From an uncultured Akkermansia sp. (lineage in GTDB: Bacteria > Verrucomicrobiota > Verrucomicrobiia > Verrucomicrobiales > Akkermansiaceae), in NCBI GenBank assembly GCA_949296365.1, contig CASFPZ010000007.1, forward strand, positions 1 to 64,000: a stretch of DNA of 64,000 bases, in the 5' to 3' direction. Under the pieces are notes generated by a model. The model was given only the letters and a program-made list of their open reading frames with translations. It made no database searches and was not told where the DNA came from. This document shows positions 52,837 to 61,502 of the stretch, piece after piece; the first letter of the stretch is position 1; every line of letters starts with the position of its first letter. The position numbers were made by a program, and so were the translations under genes.

Positions 52837-53643
52837 ATGGGGAATAAGTGCGGTCAATGCCTGAAACTATTGAGACTATTGTTGTTTCAAGGGGTATTCT
52901 TAATAATTAGCGTGGTTCCCTGTAACTTAGCGGCAGCTATTGGTGAATCTGCTTCTTTGTGTGTAAAACGTCCCCAATTATTACCTGTGACGATTCTGAT
53001 CGCAGGCGATTCGATCATGGAAGACTTTGGCCCGACTTTTCAACAGAAACTTCAGGACGATGATTCAATACGTCTCGTATTGGCAGGGAAACGATCAACT
53101 GGACTATGTCGACCTGATTTTTATAATTGGCCGTTGCATTTGGCGGAGTTACTTAGACGAGAACGTCCTCATGTGTTGATTTTTTGCGTTGGAGCTAATG
53201 ATTGCCAACCAATTCGCGAAGCTGGTAAGACTTTGACTTTGTTCAGTGATGAGTGGAACGCTGCATATGCAAGACGAGTGATGAACATTATTTCGATGGC
53301 GCGGCGCTATCGTGCTCAGGTTATTTGGCTGAGCGTCCCGCCCATGGGCGCTGAACCTCTTGCTTCGCAAATCATCCAAATTAACCGACTCGTCAAAAAT
53401 GTGTGCCAGAAAGTTCGGGTCCCTTTTGTCGAAACTCGCTATGCCTTGACTGATCGCAATGGCCGTTTCTCTAGTTTTGGCCGTAACTTTGACGGTAATC
53501 GCGTCAGGATGCGTACTGAAGACCGGGTTCATATTACTCGGGCTGGTAATGAACGCATCGCTGTCATTCTAATGCCGGTGTTGAAACGTGTCCTTGCCCA
53601 AATTCCTTTGAATCGCCGTCTGCATTTAGCTCAAGGCGAATGA
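52837..53643 (+). CDS. Second exported SGNH/DUF459 protein
   Basis: 268 residues with an N-terminal hydrophobic export signal (about 8-32) and a single DUF459 domain that aligns along its full length with the C-terminal domain of the preceding protein: ILIAGDSIMEDFGPTF (Ser), GKRSTGLCRPDFYNWPLH, FCVGANDCQPIREAG and DRVHITRAGNER (His). It has no linker region. The gene starts 9 bp after the previous stop codon. The pair looks like an internal duplication in which one copy gained a long linker. Confidence 0.9.
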   Translation: MGNKCGQCLKLLRLLLFQGVFLIISVVPCNLAAAIGESASLCVKRPQLLPVTILIAGDSIMEDFGPTFQQKLQDDDSIRLVLAGKRSTGLCRPDFYNWPLHLAELLRRERPHVLIFCVGANDCQPIREAGKTLTLFSDEWNAAYARRVMNIISMARRYRAQVIWLSVPPMGAEPLASQIIQINRLVKNVCQKVRVPFVETRYALTDRNGRFSSFGRNFDGNRVRMRTEDRVHITRAGNERIAVILMPVLKRVLAQIPLNRRLHLAQGE

Positions 53644-53833
53644 CGTTCTTGCCTAGTGAATTATTCTCATGTCTTTCGTCCGAAATGTCTTGATGGGGAA
53701 GATCTCTGTTGTGTCGGATTGAAAATATTGTGACAATAATGTCACACAGAAAATCGGGATTCGTAATCATGTATTCGTATAGGGGGAAGCGTCGATAGTT
53801 ACATCAACTTTTGACAATCATTCTTGTCTGCCT
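53644..53833. other. Intergenic region upstream of the phosphate transporter
   Basis: It contains the palindrome tgtgacaataatgtcaca at 53729-53746 (two 6-bp arms around 6 bp), listed separately. Nothing else is clear. Confidence 0.4.
53729..53746. promoter_or_regulatory. Palindromic candidate operator TGTGAC-N6-GTCACA
   Basis: A perfect dyad of 6-bp arms, 88 bp before the transporter start codon. The arms resemble the half-sites of CRP/FNR-family regulators, but the spacing (TGTGA-N8-TCACA) is two bases longer than the enterobacterial CRP consensus. A role in control of the phosphate transporter is an inference. Confidence 0.45.
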
Positions 53834-56092
53834 ATGGACACTATATATTATGTTGTTTTGGGAATTCTCTTGATTTTGGCCTGTTTTGACCTCGTTGTCG
53901 GGGTGTCGAACGATGCCGTCAACTTTTTGAATTCCGCTGTGGGAAGTAAAGCTGCTTCCCGTCGTACGATCGTGATTGTTGCCAGTATCGGCATTTTGCT
54001 GGGGTCGGTGACTTCCAGCGGCATGATGGAAATTGCTCGGAACGGAGTTTTTATCCCATCCCAGTTTCATTTCCATGACATCATGATGATCTTTCTGGCT
54101 GTGATGTTGACTGATGTCATTTTGCTGGATTTGTTCAACACCTATGGGTTGCCGACATCGACGACGGTGTCGTTAGTTTTCGAATTGCTGGGCGCTGCGG
54201 TAGCTGTTGCTGCTATCAATTTAATTGGAGCTGACCCCGAGACTGCTGGCCGTTTAGGCGATTATATTAATTCCGGAAATGCTCTAAAAATTATTTCAGC
54301 TATATTCTCTTCGGTGATTGTGGCATTTACATGCGGGGCGGTGGTCATGTGGATCTCGAGATTTATCTTTTCCTTCCGGTATCAGAAAACCTTTCATTGG
54401 ATTGGCGCTTTGTGGTGCGGTATTGCTTTGACGGCTATCTCTTATTTCGCGCTTTTCAAAGGGCTCAAAGGTAGCACGATCGTTTCGAAGGATTTAGTTC
54501 ACTATATCGAGTCGAATCTGATGTTTTGGCTCATTGTTTGTACTGTGGGATGGTCGGTTTTGATGGCTGCGTTGCAACATTTAGCCAAAGTCAATATTCT
54601 TAAGATTGCCGTGCTTGCTGGAACGATGGCGTTAGCCTTGTCTTTTGCTGGTAACGACCTTGTCAATTTCATCGGCGTTTTCATGGGAGGGCTTTCAGCG
54701 GTTGAAATTGCCCAAAACGTTGCTACTGCTGGTGGCGATATGGCTGCTTTGACTATGGGGGACCTGGCTAAACCTGTAGTTGCCGATTGGCGTTATTTAT
54801 TGGGAGCTGGCATCATTATGGTTCTAGCCCTCATTTTCTCTAAGAAGGCTCAAACTGTAACTGAAACGGAAGTCAATCTGGCCCGGCAGGCTGGCGGGGT
54901 TGAACGGTTCGGATCTATCCCGCCGGCGCGGTTTATTGTGCGAATGGCTCTCCATGTCGGCAAAGTCCTCGAAACTATCTTGCCTAGTTCGTTTCTTCGT
55001 TTCGTCGAAAAACGATTTGAACCTATCCCTCGTGAAGAGATTTTGCCCGGCTCCCCTTCATTTGACCTGATCCGGGCCTCTGTCAACCTGACGATTGCTA
55101 CTTTGCTGATTTCAAGCGCGACGGCATTGAAATTGCCTTTGTCGACGACCTATGTGACTTTCATGGTGGCGATGGGCTCGTCGTTAGCAGATAGAGCTTG
55201 GGGACGAGATAGCGCGGTTTACCGCATTACGGGGGTCATGACGGTGATTTCTGGATGGTTCTTTACGGCGTTTGCTGCTTTTGCCATGGCAAGCATTGTC
55301 GCGACGGCAATCATGTACGGTGGAGTCGTTGGCATTGTTGGCATGGTGGCGTTGGTTGCTTTCCTCCTCGTGAAAAGCGCTCGACTCCATAAAAAAAGAA
55401 CTCAACAGCAGGAACAAATTAAAACAATTGCTGATATGCGCGATGTGGCTGCTGTCAGAAATTCATGCGCGGAAATTGGCCATCTCATGAATGCAATGGC
55501 TGAAATCTACGAAAATACCCTTGTAGCTTTGCACTCGGAAGATAGAAAACGTCTCAAGAGCCTCAAAAAAGAGGCTAATAGAATTCGCAAAGTGTTGGCA
55601 GAAAAAGTGCCGTCTGAAGTTTTGCCCGCCGTTAATAACCTGCCTCAAGAATTTGCTGACCGTGGTCGTTTGTTCGTCCAGGTGATGGAATATGCTAATT
55701 CCGCTTTCGATTCGTTGACGGTCATTACTCGGTCTGGATTCAATTATATTGACAACAACCATAATGGCCTTGATGAAGAATTTATCAGCGGGCTCCGCCG
55801 CATGGGCGACCACATGGCGCGAATTTGCCCTGCGATGAACGAAATGATTCAATCCGGTCAGCCGGAGGCTCTTGACAAGGTGCTTCAGGATTCTCGTTCT
55901 CTTGGTGATGAATTCGCGGAGGCCATCCGTTCGCAGGTTGTTTCTCAAACTGATGAAGCAAAGGATATGCGCGCTATGCTCCTCTACTTGAGCCTTCTCA
56001 ATGAAACGCGATCAATGATCCATAAAACCTATCTTTTGGCTCATTCACAACGCGAATTCGAAGCCTCTCTTGCTCACCCTGTTAATGACTGA
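53834..56092 (+). CDS. PiT-family inorganic phosphate transporter with PhoU-like tail
   Basis: 752 residues. The N-terminal 500 residues hold about 12 membrane helices and the two PiT-family signature regions, DLVVGVSNDAVNFLNSAVG and SFAGNDLVNFIGVFMGG, with the conserved GND/SND residues. The C-terminal region (about 520-752) is soluble and helical, with repeated charged helices that resemble PhoU/DUF47 domains, as in the large PiT proteins of Bacteroidetes and Verrucomicrobia. It probably works as a proton- or sodium-coupled phosphate importer. It has its own terminator and a palindromic site upstream. Confidence 0.9.
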   Translation: MDTIYYVVLGILLILACFDLVVGVSNDAVNFLNSAVGSKAASRRTIVIVASIGILLGSVTSSGMMEIARNGVFIPSQFHFHDIMMIFLAVMLTDVILLDLFNTYGLPTSTTVSLVFELLGAAVAVAAINLIGADPETAGRLGDYINSGNALKIISAIFSSVIVAFTCGAVVMWISRFIFSFRYQKTFHWIGALWCGIALTAISYFALFKGLKGSTIVSKDLVHYIESNLMFWLIVCTVGWSVLMAALQHLAKVNILKIAVLAGTMALALSFAGNDLVNFIGVFMGGLSAVEIAQNVATAGGDMAALTMGDLAKPVVADWRYLLGAGIIMVLALIFSKKAQTVTETEVNLARQAGGVERFGSIPPARFIVRMALHVGKVLETILPSSFLRFVEKRFEPIPREEILPGSPSFDLIRASVNLTIATLLISSATALKLPLSTTYVTFMVAMGSSLADRAWGRDSAVYRITGVMTVISGWFFTAFAAFAMASIVATAIMYGGVVGIVGMVALVAFLLVKSARLHKKRTQQQEQIKTIADMRDVAAVRNSCAEIGHLMNAMAEIYENTLVALHSEDRKRLKSLKKEANRIRKVLAEKVPSEVLPAVNNLPQEFADRGRLFVQVMEYANSAFDSLTVITRSGFNYIDNNHNGLDEEFISGLRRMGDHMARICPAMNEMIQSGQPEALDKVLQDSRSLGDEFAEAIRSQVVSQTDEAKDMRAMLLYLSLLNETRSMIHKTYLLAHSQREFEASLAHPVND

Positions 56093-56122
56093 GGTTGTTC
56101 AATAGGCTTCTCTCGTTTCATA

Positions 56123-56163
56123 CCCGTCGTCGCTAATGTCAAAGCGTCGACGGGTTCTTCTTA
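56123..56163 (+). terminator. Terminator after the phosphate transporter
   Basis: cccgtcgtcgct (56123-56134) pairs with agcgtcgacggg (56143-56154) with one mismatch, followed by ttcttctt. It lies 30 bp after the stop codon. Confidence 0.85.
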
Positions 56164-56361
56164 ATTTTGACTTGACGTGGTCATACTCGTGGCGCGTTTT
56201 GTTGAGCAAATACTTCTTGGAGGCATCTGCTGATTGAGGTACTTAGTCGGCTAAGGTGAAAGCCAATTTGCCATGTATGTAAGAGAACTCTTGCTGAATG
56301 GTGAAAATCATAGTAGCAAGTGGGGAAGGGATGAGGTCAATGGCGGACTCCCTTGTGAATC

Positions 56362-58842
56362 ATGGCTATGAGCAAACAAGTAGAATTATTAGCGCCAGCG
56401 GGCAATTGGGAATGTATAGAGGCGGCTGTGAGCAACGGTGCCGATGCTGTCTATTTCGGGCTGGATCAGTTTAATGCTCGGTTGAGGGCGGACAATTTTA
56501 CTCGAGAGGATCTTCCTGTACTGATGGGGGCGCTTCATGAACGAGGAGTTCGTGGCTATGTGACTATGAATACGCTTGTTTTTACGCGTGAAATGGAAGA
56601 AGCCTGCCAATGGTTGTTGTCCTTGGATGCAGCAGGGGTCGATGGTGTAATTATTCAGGATATTGGATTGGCGTGGATCTTGTCGCGTTGGAAACGAGAA
56701 CATCCCGAGATTCTCATCGAACTACATTCTTCTACTCAGATGACGTTGACGTCGCCCGAGGCTATCCATTTCATGGAGCGTTTCCTGTCGTGGGATCAGA
56801 TTGTGTTGGCTCGCGAATTGAGTCTTCAGGAAATAGAGGATTGCGCTAAGTCCTCTCCAACGCCGATTGAGGTCTTTGTGCATGGTGCTTTGTGCGTGTC
56901 GTATTCCGGACAGTGCCTGACTTCGGAAAGCCTGGGGTTGCGGAGCGCGAACCGCGGTGAATGCGCTCAGGCTTGCCGTTTGCCTTATTCTCTCGTTGTC
57001 AATGGTCGGGTGAAACACATGGGTGATCGTCGATATTTGCTGAGTCCGCAAGATTTATGCGCATTGGACGATATCCCTGAACTTGTTCGCCGTGGGGTAA
57101 AAAGTCTCAAAATTGAGGGGAGACTCAAGAGTCCAGCCTATGTGGCAGCTGCGACGGTTGCTTACCGAAAAGCTCTCGACGCTGCATTAGCTGGCGTTTC
57201 GGTGGATTCTTGTGTGACGGAGGACGATCGCTATGCGATGCAGATGGCGTTCTCTCGGGGCTTTTCTCACGGTTGGCTTCATGGCCCGGATCATCCGCGC
57301 TTGACTCCAGGTCGATTCGGTAAGAAACGCGGCGTGTTCGTGGGCCAGATCTTGAGAGTGGGGCCTGGATGGGTTGAAGTTGACTTGGCGGCGTCTGTTC
57401 CATTGGCGCCTGGTGATGGCTTTGTGTTTGACTCGGGCGAAGACCGCAATGAGGAACAAGGCGGACGTATTTGGAAGATCCAGGGCAATAGGCTTTTCTT
57501 CCATGGTAAAGCGAGTCGTATCGATTGGAATCGCGTGCTTCCTGGGCAGGGCTTGTGGAAAACGGATGACCCTACCTTGAACCGGCGTTTAAAACAGACC
57601 TGGGGACATCGATTCCGCGATTCTGCCCAAATGCCTGTCGTCCCGCTTGTGTTGCATTGTATTGGGAAACTGGGTGAACCTTTGGTCATATTGTGCCCGG
57701 AATATGGAATGGAAGTGCGTTCTGACATTGTATTGACTAAGGCTGTAAAACATCCTCTGTCCCTGAAAGAATTGCAAAAACAATTGGGTAGGTTGGGGGG
57801 CACTGGTTTCTTCCTTCAATCGTGTACTGCCGATATCCCGCAGGATGTGATGTTGCCGGTCAGTTCGCTGAATCGTGCGCGAAGAAATCTTGTCGAACGT
57901 TTGCAATCGTTGCCGCAATCTCCCCAAAAACGCTCTATTACTTGTGTATTGCCTGTACTCAAGGAGGGTCCCTCTCGTGAACAACATGAAGATATTCAAT
58001 TATCTGTTCTGTGCCGAACTCCTCAGCAACTTACTCCTTGTATCCAAGAAGGCATTTCGTTTTTGTACCTGGATTTTGAAGAACTCCGCGATTACAAAGG
58101 CGCTTTAGAATATCTTCGAGCGCAAGCTCCGGATACAAACGTGTTCCTGGCGACTCCGCGTATCCAAAAACCTCGGGAAGTGGGATTCTTCAAAATGATT
58201 GAACGCTTGAACCCTGATGGCATTCTTGTCCGAAATCCTGGCGGCGCACAATATTTCCATGATTCATCGTTGCGTTTGATCGCAGATTTTTCTTGGAATA
58301 TCGCCAACCCCTGGACAGCGGCTGTGTTGAAAGAGCAGGGGAGGTTTGAACGTTTAACTATTTCTTACGATTTGAATATTGATCAAGTGTTGGATTTGTT
58401 GTCTCTCTCTCAGGCTTCGTGGTTTGAACTGACGTTGCATCAGCATATTCCCATGTTTCATATGGAACATTGCGTGTTCTGCTCGTTTTTGTCTCGCGGT
58501 GGCCATAATTACAAAGATTGTGGGCGTCCTTGCGAACATTATCAGGTACAGCTACAAGACCGTCTTGGTGTTCGTCATCCCCTCCATGCTGATGCGGGTT
58601 GCCGCAATACGGTATTCAATGGGCGTGCGCAAACTGGCGCTTCTTTCCTGCCTCAGTTGCAAGCTGCCGGCTTGTCTCGATTCCGAATCGAATTGTTGGA
58701 TCATTCGCCTCAACAAACCCAATCCTTGTTGCGTGCCTACAAGGATCTTCTGGCGGGTAAAACATCTGCCGCAAATCTTGTGTCGTCGCTCAACCTGTTG
58801 GAACAACTTGGCGCCACTGCGGGAACGCTGGCTACTAAATAA
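56362..58842 (+). CDS. Peptidase U32-family protein (RlhA/YhbU-like, with DUF3656-type C-terminus)
   Basis: 826 residues. The N-terminal TIM-barrel-like part matches U32 proteins: VELLAPAGNWECIEAAVSNG, DAVYFGLDQFNAR, FVHGALCVSYSGQC, the cysteines in GECAQACRLPYSL, and RRGVKSLKIEGRLKS. The C-terminal part has a second cysteine group in HCVFCSFLSRGGHNYKDCG. U32 proteins of this size include RlhA, which hydroxylates a cytidine of 23S rRNA; a cysteine-bound iron-sulfur cluster would fit. Whether this copy modifies rRNA or has another role is not decided. The start at 56362 has a second ATG two codons later; I keep the first. Confidence 0.88.
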   Translation: MAMSKQVELLAPAGNWECIEAAVSNGADAVYFGLDQFNARLRADNFTREDLPVLMGALHERGVRGYVTMNTLVFTREMEEACQWLLSLDAAGVDGVIIQDIGLAWILSRWKREHPEILIELHSSTQMTLTSPEAIHFMERFLSWDQIVLARELSLQEIEDCAKSSPTPIEVFVHGALCVSYSGQCLTSESLGLRSANRGECAQACRLPYSLVVNGRVKHMGDRRYLLSPQDLCALDDIPELVRRGVKSLKIEGRLKSPAYVAAATVAYRKALDAALAGVSVDSCVTEDDRYAMQMAFSRGFSHGWLHGPDHPRLTPGRFGKKRGVFVGQILRVGPGWVEVDLAASVPLAPGDGFVFDSGEDRNEEQGGRIWKIQGNRLFFHGKASRIDWNRVLPGQGLWKTDDPTLNRRLKQTWGHRFRDSAQMPVVPLVLHCIGKLGEPLVILCPEYGMEVRSDIVLTKAVKHPLSLKELQKQLGRLGGTGFFLQSCTADIPQDVMLPVSSLNRARRNLVERLQSLPQSPQKRSITCVLPVLKEGPSREQHEDIQLSVLCRTPQQLTPCIQEGISFLYLDFEELRDYKGALEYLRAQAPDTNVFLATPRIQKPREVGFFKMIERLNPDGILVRNPGGAQYFHDSSLRLIADFSWNIANPWTAAVLKEQGRFERLTISYDLNIDQVLDLLSLSQASWFELTLHQHIPMFHMEHCVFCSFLSRGGHNYKDCGRPCEHYQVQLQDRLGVRHPLHADAGCRNTVFNGRAQTGASFLPQLQAAGLSRFRIELLDHSPQQTQSLLRAYKDLLAGKTSAANLVSSLNLLEQLGATAGTLATK

Positions 58843-58908
58843 ACCTGTGTCCTTGAAAAGTGAAACTTCTTTTCTTTTCTGCCTCTGGTTGGTATTGTCA
58901 AGAAGCAC

Positions 58909-59187
58909 ATGGAATTGGATCTGAGACAACTGGCATTCGACCCGACTCGTTACACCCCTCGGGAAATTGAAGAATGCCTGGAAGACCCGTTCGGTATCCG
59001 CCTTTTGCCTGACGAAGTCGCTTGGACGCAAGAAGCTAGATATTTTTGCTTGGGGCGTACGTTGGAGGGGCGTGGACTGTTCCTCGTGTTTTGGAGTAAT
59101 GGTAAAATTGCCCGAATTGTTGCTGTCCGGGATATGACGGACTCTGAGTCTATGTACTATCATCGCAAATACGCTGCCCTGCTTTGA
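58909..59187 (+). CDS. BrnT-like toxin of a type II toxin-antitoxin pair
   Basis: 92 residues. The order matches the BrnT family (PF04365): a short N-terminal FDP segment, a PREIEECLEDPFGI helix, EARYFCLGRTLEGRGLFLVF, then IARIVAVRDMTDSESMYYHR. BrnT toxins are ribonucleases that stop translation. Differences from the typical sequence are the missing HGV turn and a longer acidic stretch (LLPDEVAWTQ), so this belongs to a side branch. The next gene, 22 bp away, encodes a CopG-type protein of the BrnA sort, in the usual toxin-then-antitoxin order. The gene is small; functional assignment rests on this pairing. Confidence 0.75.
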   Translation: MELDLRQLAFDPTRYTPREIEECLEDPFGIRLLPDEVAWTQEARYFCLGRTLEGRGLFLVFWSNGKIARIVAVRDMTDSESMYYHRKYAALL

Positions 59188-59209
59188 CGCCCTTTAACTC
59201 TTATTCGCT

Positions 59210-59515
59210 ATGGAAACTCTGACATCTTGGGAAAATGTGCCTTCTTTTGTTTCTGGAGAAGAAGAAGCTGAATTTTGGCGTCTGCACGAGTTGTCGCCGA
59301 GACTGATGGAATCGTCGATCATGTCGGGAGATAGCCGAGAATCGGTGACAATTACGTTGCGCTTTGATCCTCGTATGCTGGCTCGTATTAAGCGCGTGGC
59401 CAGAAGCCGCTATCTTAATTACCAAAGCATGATGAAACAATGGTTGGCAGAGCGTCTTGATGTAGAAGCTCGTGCTGATTCGGCTCGGTCTGGTGATCAA
59501 TCGATTCGGTCATGA
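59210..59515 (+). CDS. BrnA/CopG-like antitoxin, overlapping miaA
   Basis: 101 residues. An N-terminal part with EEEAEFWRLHELS matches the EEAEFW segment of BrnA-type antitoxins. It is followed by a ribbon-helix-helix region: VTITLRFDPRMLARIKRVA, then SRYLNYQSMMKQWLAERLD. Such proteins bind and neutralise BrnT and repress their own operon. The stop codon overlaps the miaA start by four bases (ATGA), so antitoxin translation is coupled to synthesis of the tRNA-modifying enzyme. No Shine-Dalgarno is seen before the start. Confidence 0.75.
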   Translation: METLTSWENVPSFVSGEEEAEFWRLHELSPRLMESSIMSGDSRESVTITLRFDPRMLARIKRVARSRYLNYQSMMKQWLAERLDVEARADSARSGDQSIRS

Positions 59516-60405
59516 CTAATGTCCCTGATATCCTCTTTTTGGCTGGCGCAACTGCTTCTGGTAAGTCTGAGGTCGCTGTGCAACTTGCTCTTGACTTGAA
59601 CGCAGAAATTGTGAGCGCTGATGCTTATCAGGTCTACAAGGGTATGGAAATCTTAACGGCGGCTCCAAATGCTCTCGCTCAAACTCTCGTCCCTCATCAC
59701 ATGATCGGGTTTCTCGACCCTTCCCAATCTTGGGATGCTTCGTCTCATTATCGTCTTGCTATGGATCACATAAGTGATATTCACGCTAGAGGTAAAAGGG
59801 CCCTCGTCGTCGGTGGATCTGGCTTGTACCTGAAGTTTTTGTCTCACGGCTTGTCTGAAGCACCTCCAGCCGATGAAACATTGAGACGCAACTTCGCTTC
59901 GCGAGAATTGGCCGATTTGGTCGATGAATTGAAACGCCGCGATCCAGAAGGCGCTGCAATGACAAACCTGGAAAATCGACGGTATGTCGAACGAAATCTT
60001 GAAATTGTCATCCTTGGCGGAAAACCATTAAAAGCCTGGCGTGACAACTGGTCGAAACCGCCCTCGGGCCCTGGGTGGATGATTGTCCGAGATCCTGACG
60101 ATTTGGAATCGCGAATCTTGAAGCGGACTCGCCTTATGTTCGATAATGGCGTGGTGGAAGAAGTTAGGGCTCTAGGCCCTTGTGCTCAAACTGCTGAACG
60201 CACGTTGGGCCTTCAGGTTATTCGTCTGTTGGCTTCCGGAAAAATCAGCCGAGAAGAGGCAGAACGCTCTGTCGCTCTGGCTACTCGTCAGTATGCCAAA
60301 CGTCAAAAAACATGGCTGAAACGCGAAACCTGGCTCAAGAAACTGGAAGTTGCCGCAAATTCTTCTTCTTTTGCTACGGCGGCTTTCATAAAATCTTCGT
60401 TGTAA
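59512..60405 (+). CDS. miaA: tRNA dimethylallyltransferase
   Basis: Adds a dimethylallyl group to adenosine 37 of tRNAs reading UNN codons. 297 residues. The ATP loop GATASGKSEVAVQLA is at about 13-27, the segment SADAYQVYKGMEI follows, and GGSGLYLKFLSHGLSEAPP carries the catalytic and pyrophosphate-binding part. ERTLGLQVIRLL and the ATRQYAKRQKTWLKR C-terminal segment complete the family pattern. The start overlaps the stop of the CopG-like antitoxin, an unusual operon arrangement. mnmA and mnmE follow, so the area is a tRNA-modification group. Confidence 0.95.
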   Translation: MTNVPDILFLAGATASGKSEVAVQLALDLNAEIVSADAYQVYKGMEILTAAPNALAQTLVPHHMIGFLDPSQSWDASSHYRLAMDHISDIHARGKRALVVGGSGLYLKFLSHGLSEAPPADETLRRNFASRELADLVDELKRRDPEGAAMTNLENRRYVERNLEIVILGGKPLKAWRDNWSKPPSGPGWMIVRDPDDLESRILKRTRLMFDNGVVEEVRALGPCAQTAERTLGLQVIRLLASGKISREEAERSVALATRQYAKRQKTWLKRETWLKKLEVAANSSSFATAAFIKSSL

Positions 60406-60483
60406 GAGTCTAAATGGGATAGGTATTCCCGCCCGAAATGGGCGCGGCCTGTTTGTTCTCTCACGTTAGCTGTATACTGCCTT

Positions 60484-61461
60484 ATGGAAAATCTAAAACG
60501 AAGCACGGACACGCGGCCCTATTTGATTGTCATTGGGCTTCTTCTTGTCGCATTGATTATTTGCATTGTATTTTTGGGAATGAAGGATTCGCCGCAGTCA
60601 TCGCCCCCCCTCCCGCAACAGCCGCCTGCCAATCCCGTAAATACGGCCTTGCCAACGCAACCTGTTCAACAGCAAAAGCCCACAACAACAAAAACCGAAC
60701 CGGTCCAACCGCAAATGCCAAACCAACCTGCTGCGCCTGATAAACAAGAACAGCCTGTGGCTGCTGAAGAGGCTGAGCTGTCTCCCCAAAAAACTGAAAC
60801 GTTGGATTCTAATTCGTTAATTGGTAGGTTTGCCAATGCGATTGCGGGTTACTACGCTGCAACAACTCCTGAAGAAAAAGCAAAATTCGTAATCGACGGA
60901 CAGGATCTTCTGTCGACGATGAAACAGTATTATAAGGATCATCCAATTGAAAAACGAATTGTGAAAACTCTGAGCCCTCCTAAAAGCTTACCCGTTCATG
61001 GCAAAGCATACTGGCAGTCGACCGTGTCGTTTGATGATGGTAGTAAGGGATTCGTTGCGATGTTGGTTGTTGACGATAAGCCTCTGATTGATTGGGAAAG
61101 CGAAGTCCGGTATTCTACTCTGGATTGGAATAAGTGGCTGGAATCCAAAAGTAAAGAAACTGGCGATTTCCGCGTCTATGCTGCAATCGAAGAGGAAAAA
61201 CATTCTCTCAAACCCCTGGACGCAAAAAAAGAATACGTTATCCTTCAGCTGACGAACGACTTGCAATCGGGTAAAAAAGTCCAGGCTTATTTGGACCTCT
61301 CTACTTTTGATAATCGTGAATTGTTCAGAACGATTTCAAAAAGTAAACTGATTGAATGCGTGTTGACCTTGAAACAAGTTGAAGTACCCGAAGCCAAGTA
61401 TCCTGTCGTTTCAATCGAAAAAGTGGTTAGCAATACTTGGGTGATACCTCGCGAAAACTAA
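60484..61461 (+). CDS. Membrane-anchored protein with Pro/Gln-rich linker, unknown function
   Basis: 325 residues. One N-terminal membrane helix (YLIVIGLLLVALIICIVFLG, about 13-32), then about 75 residues rich in Pro, Gln, Thr and Glu that are likely to be disordered in the periplasm, then a soluble domain of about 210 residues with alternating charged helices and strands. The soluble part is not recognised as a known family. It is placed between miaA and mnmA in the same direction but shows no link to tRNA modification. It could be a cell-envelope or division-linked protein. Confidence 0.75.
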   Translation: MENLKRSTDTRPYLIVIGLLLVALIICIVFLGMKDSPQSSPPLPQQPPANPVNTALPTQPVQQQKPTTTKTEPVQPQMPNQPAAPDKQEQPVAAEEAELSPQKTETLDSNSLIGRFANAIAGYYAATTPEEKAKFVIDGQDLLSTMKQYYKDHPIEKRIVKTLSPPKSLPVHGKAYWQSTVSFDDGSKGFVAMLVVDDKPLIDWESEVRYSTLDWNKWLESKSKETGDFRVYAAIEEEKHSLKPLDAKKEYVILQLTNDLQSGKKVQAYLDLSTFDNRELFRTISKSKLIECVLTLKQVEVPEAKYPVVSIEKVVSNTWVIPREN

Positions 61462-61481
61462 CTTCCTGTTTAAATTCCCCT

Positions 61482-61494
61482 GTCTAGGAAGGAA
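61482..61494 (+). promoter_or_regulatory. Shine-Dalgarno-like site of mnmA (rare in this window)
   Basis: ctaggaaggaaat lies 8-15 bases before the GTG start codon at 61503. It is the only clear AGGA-type site among about twenty plus-strand starts that I checked. It decides the start because no ATG with family content is available. Confidence 0.55.
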
Positions 61495-61502
61495 ATTGCT
61501 CT

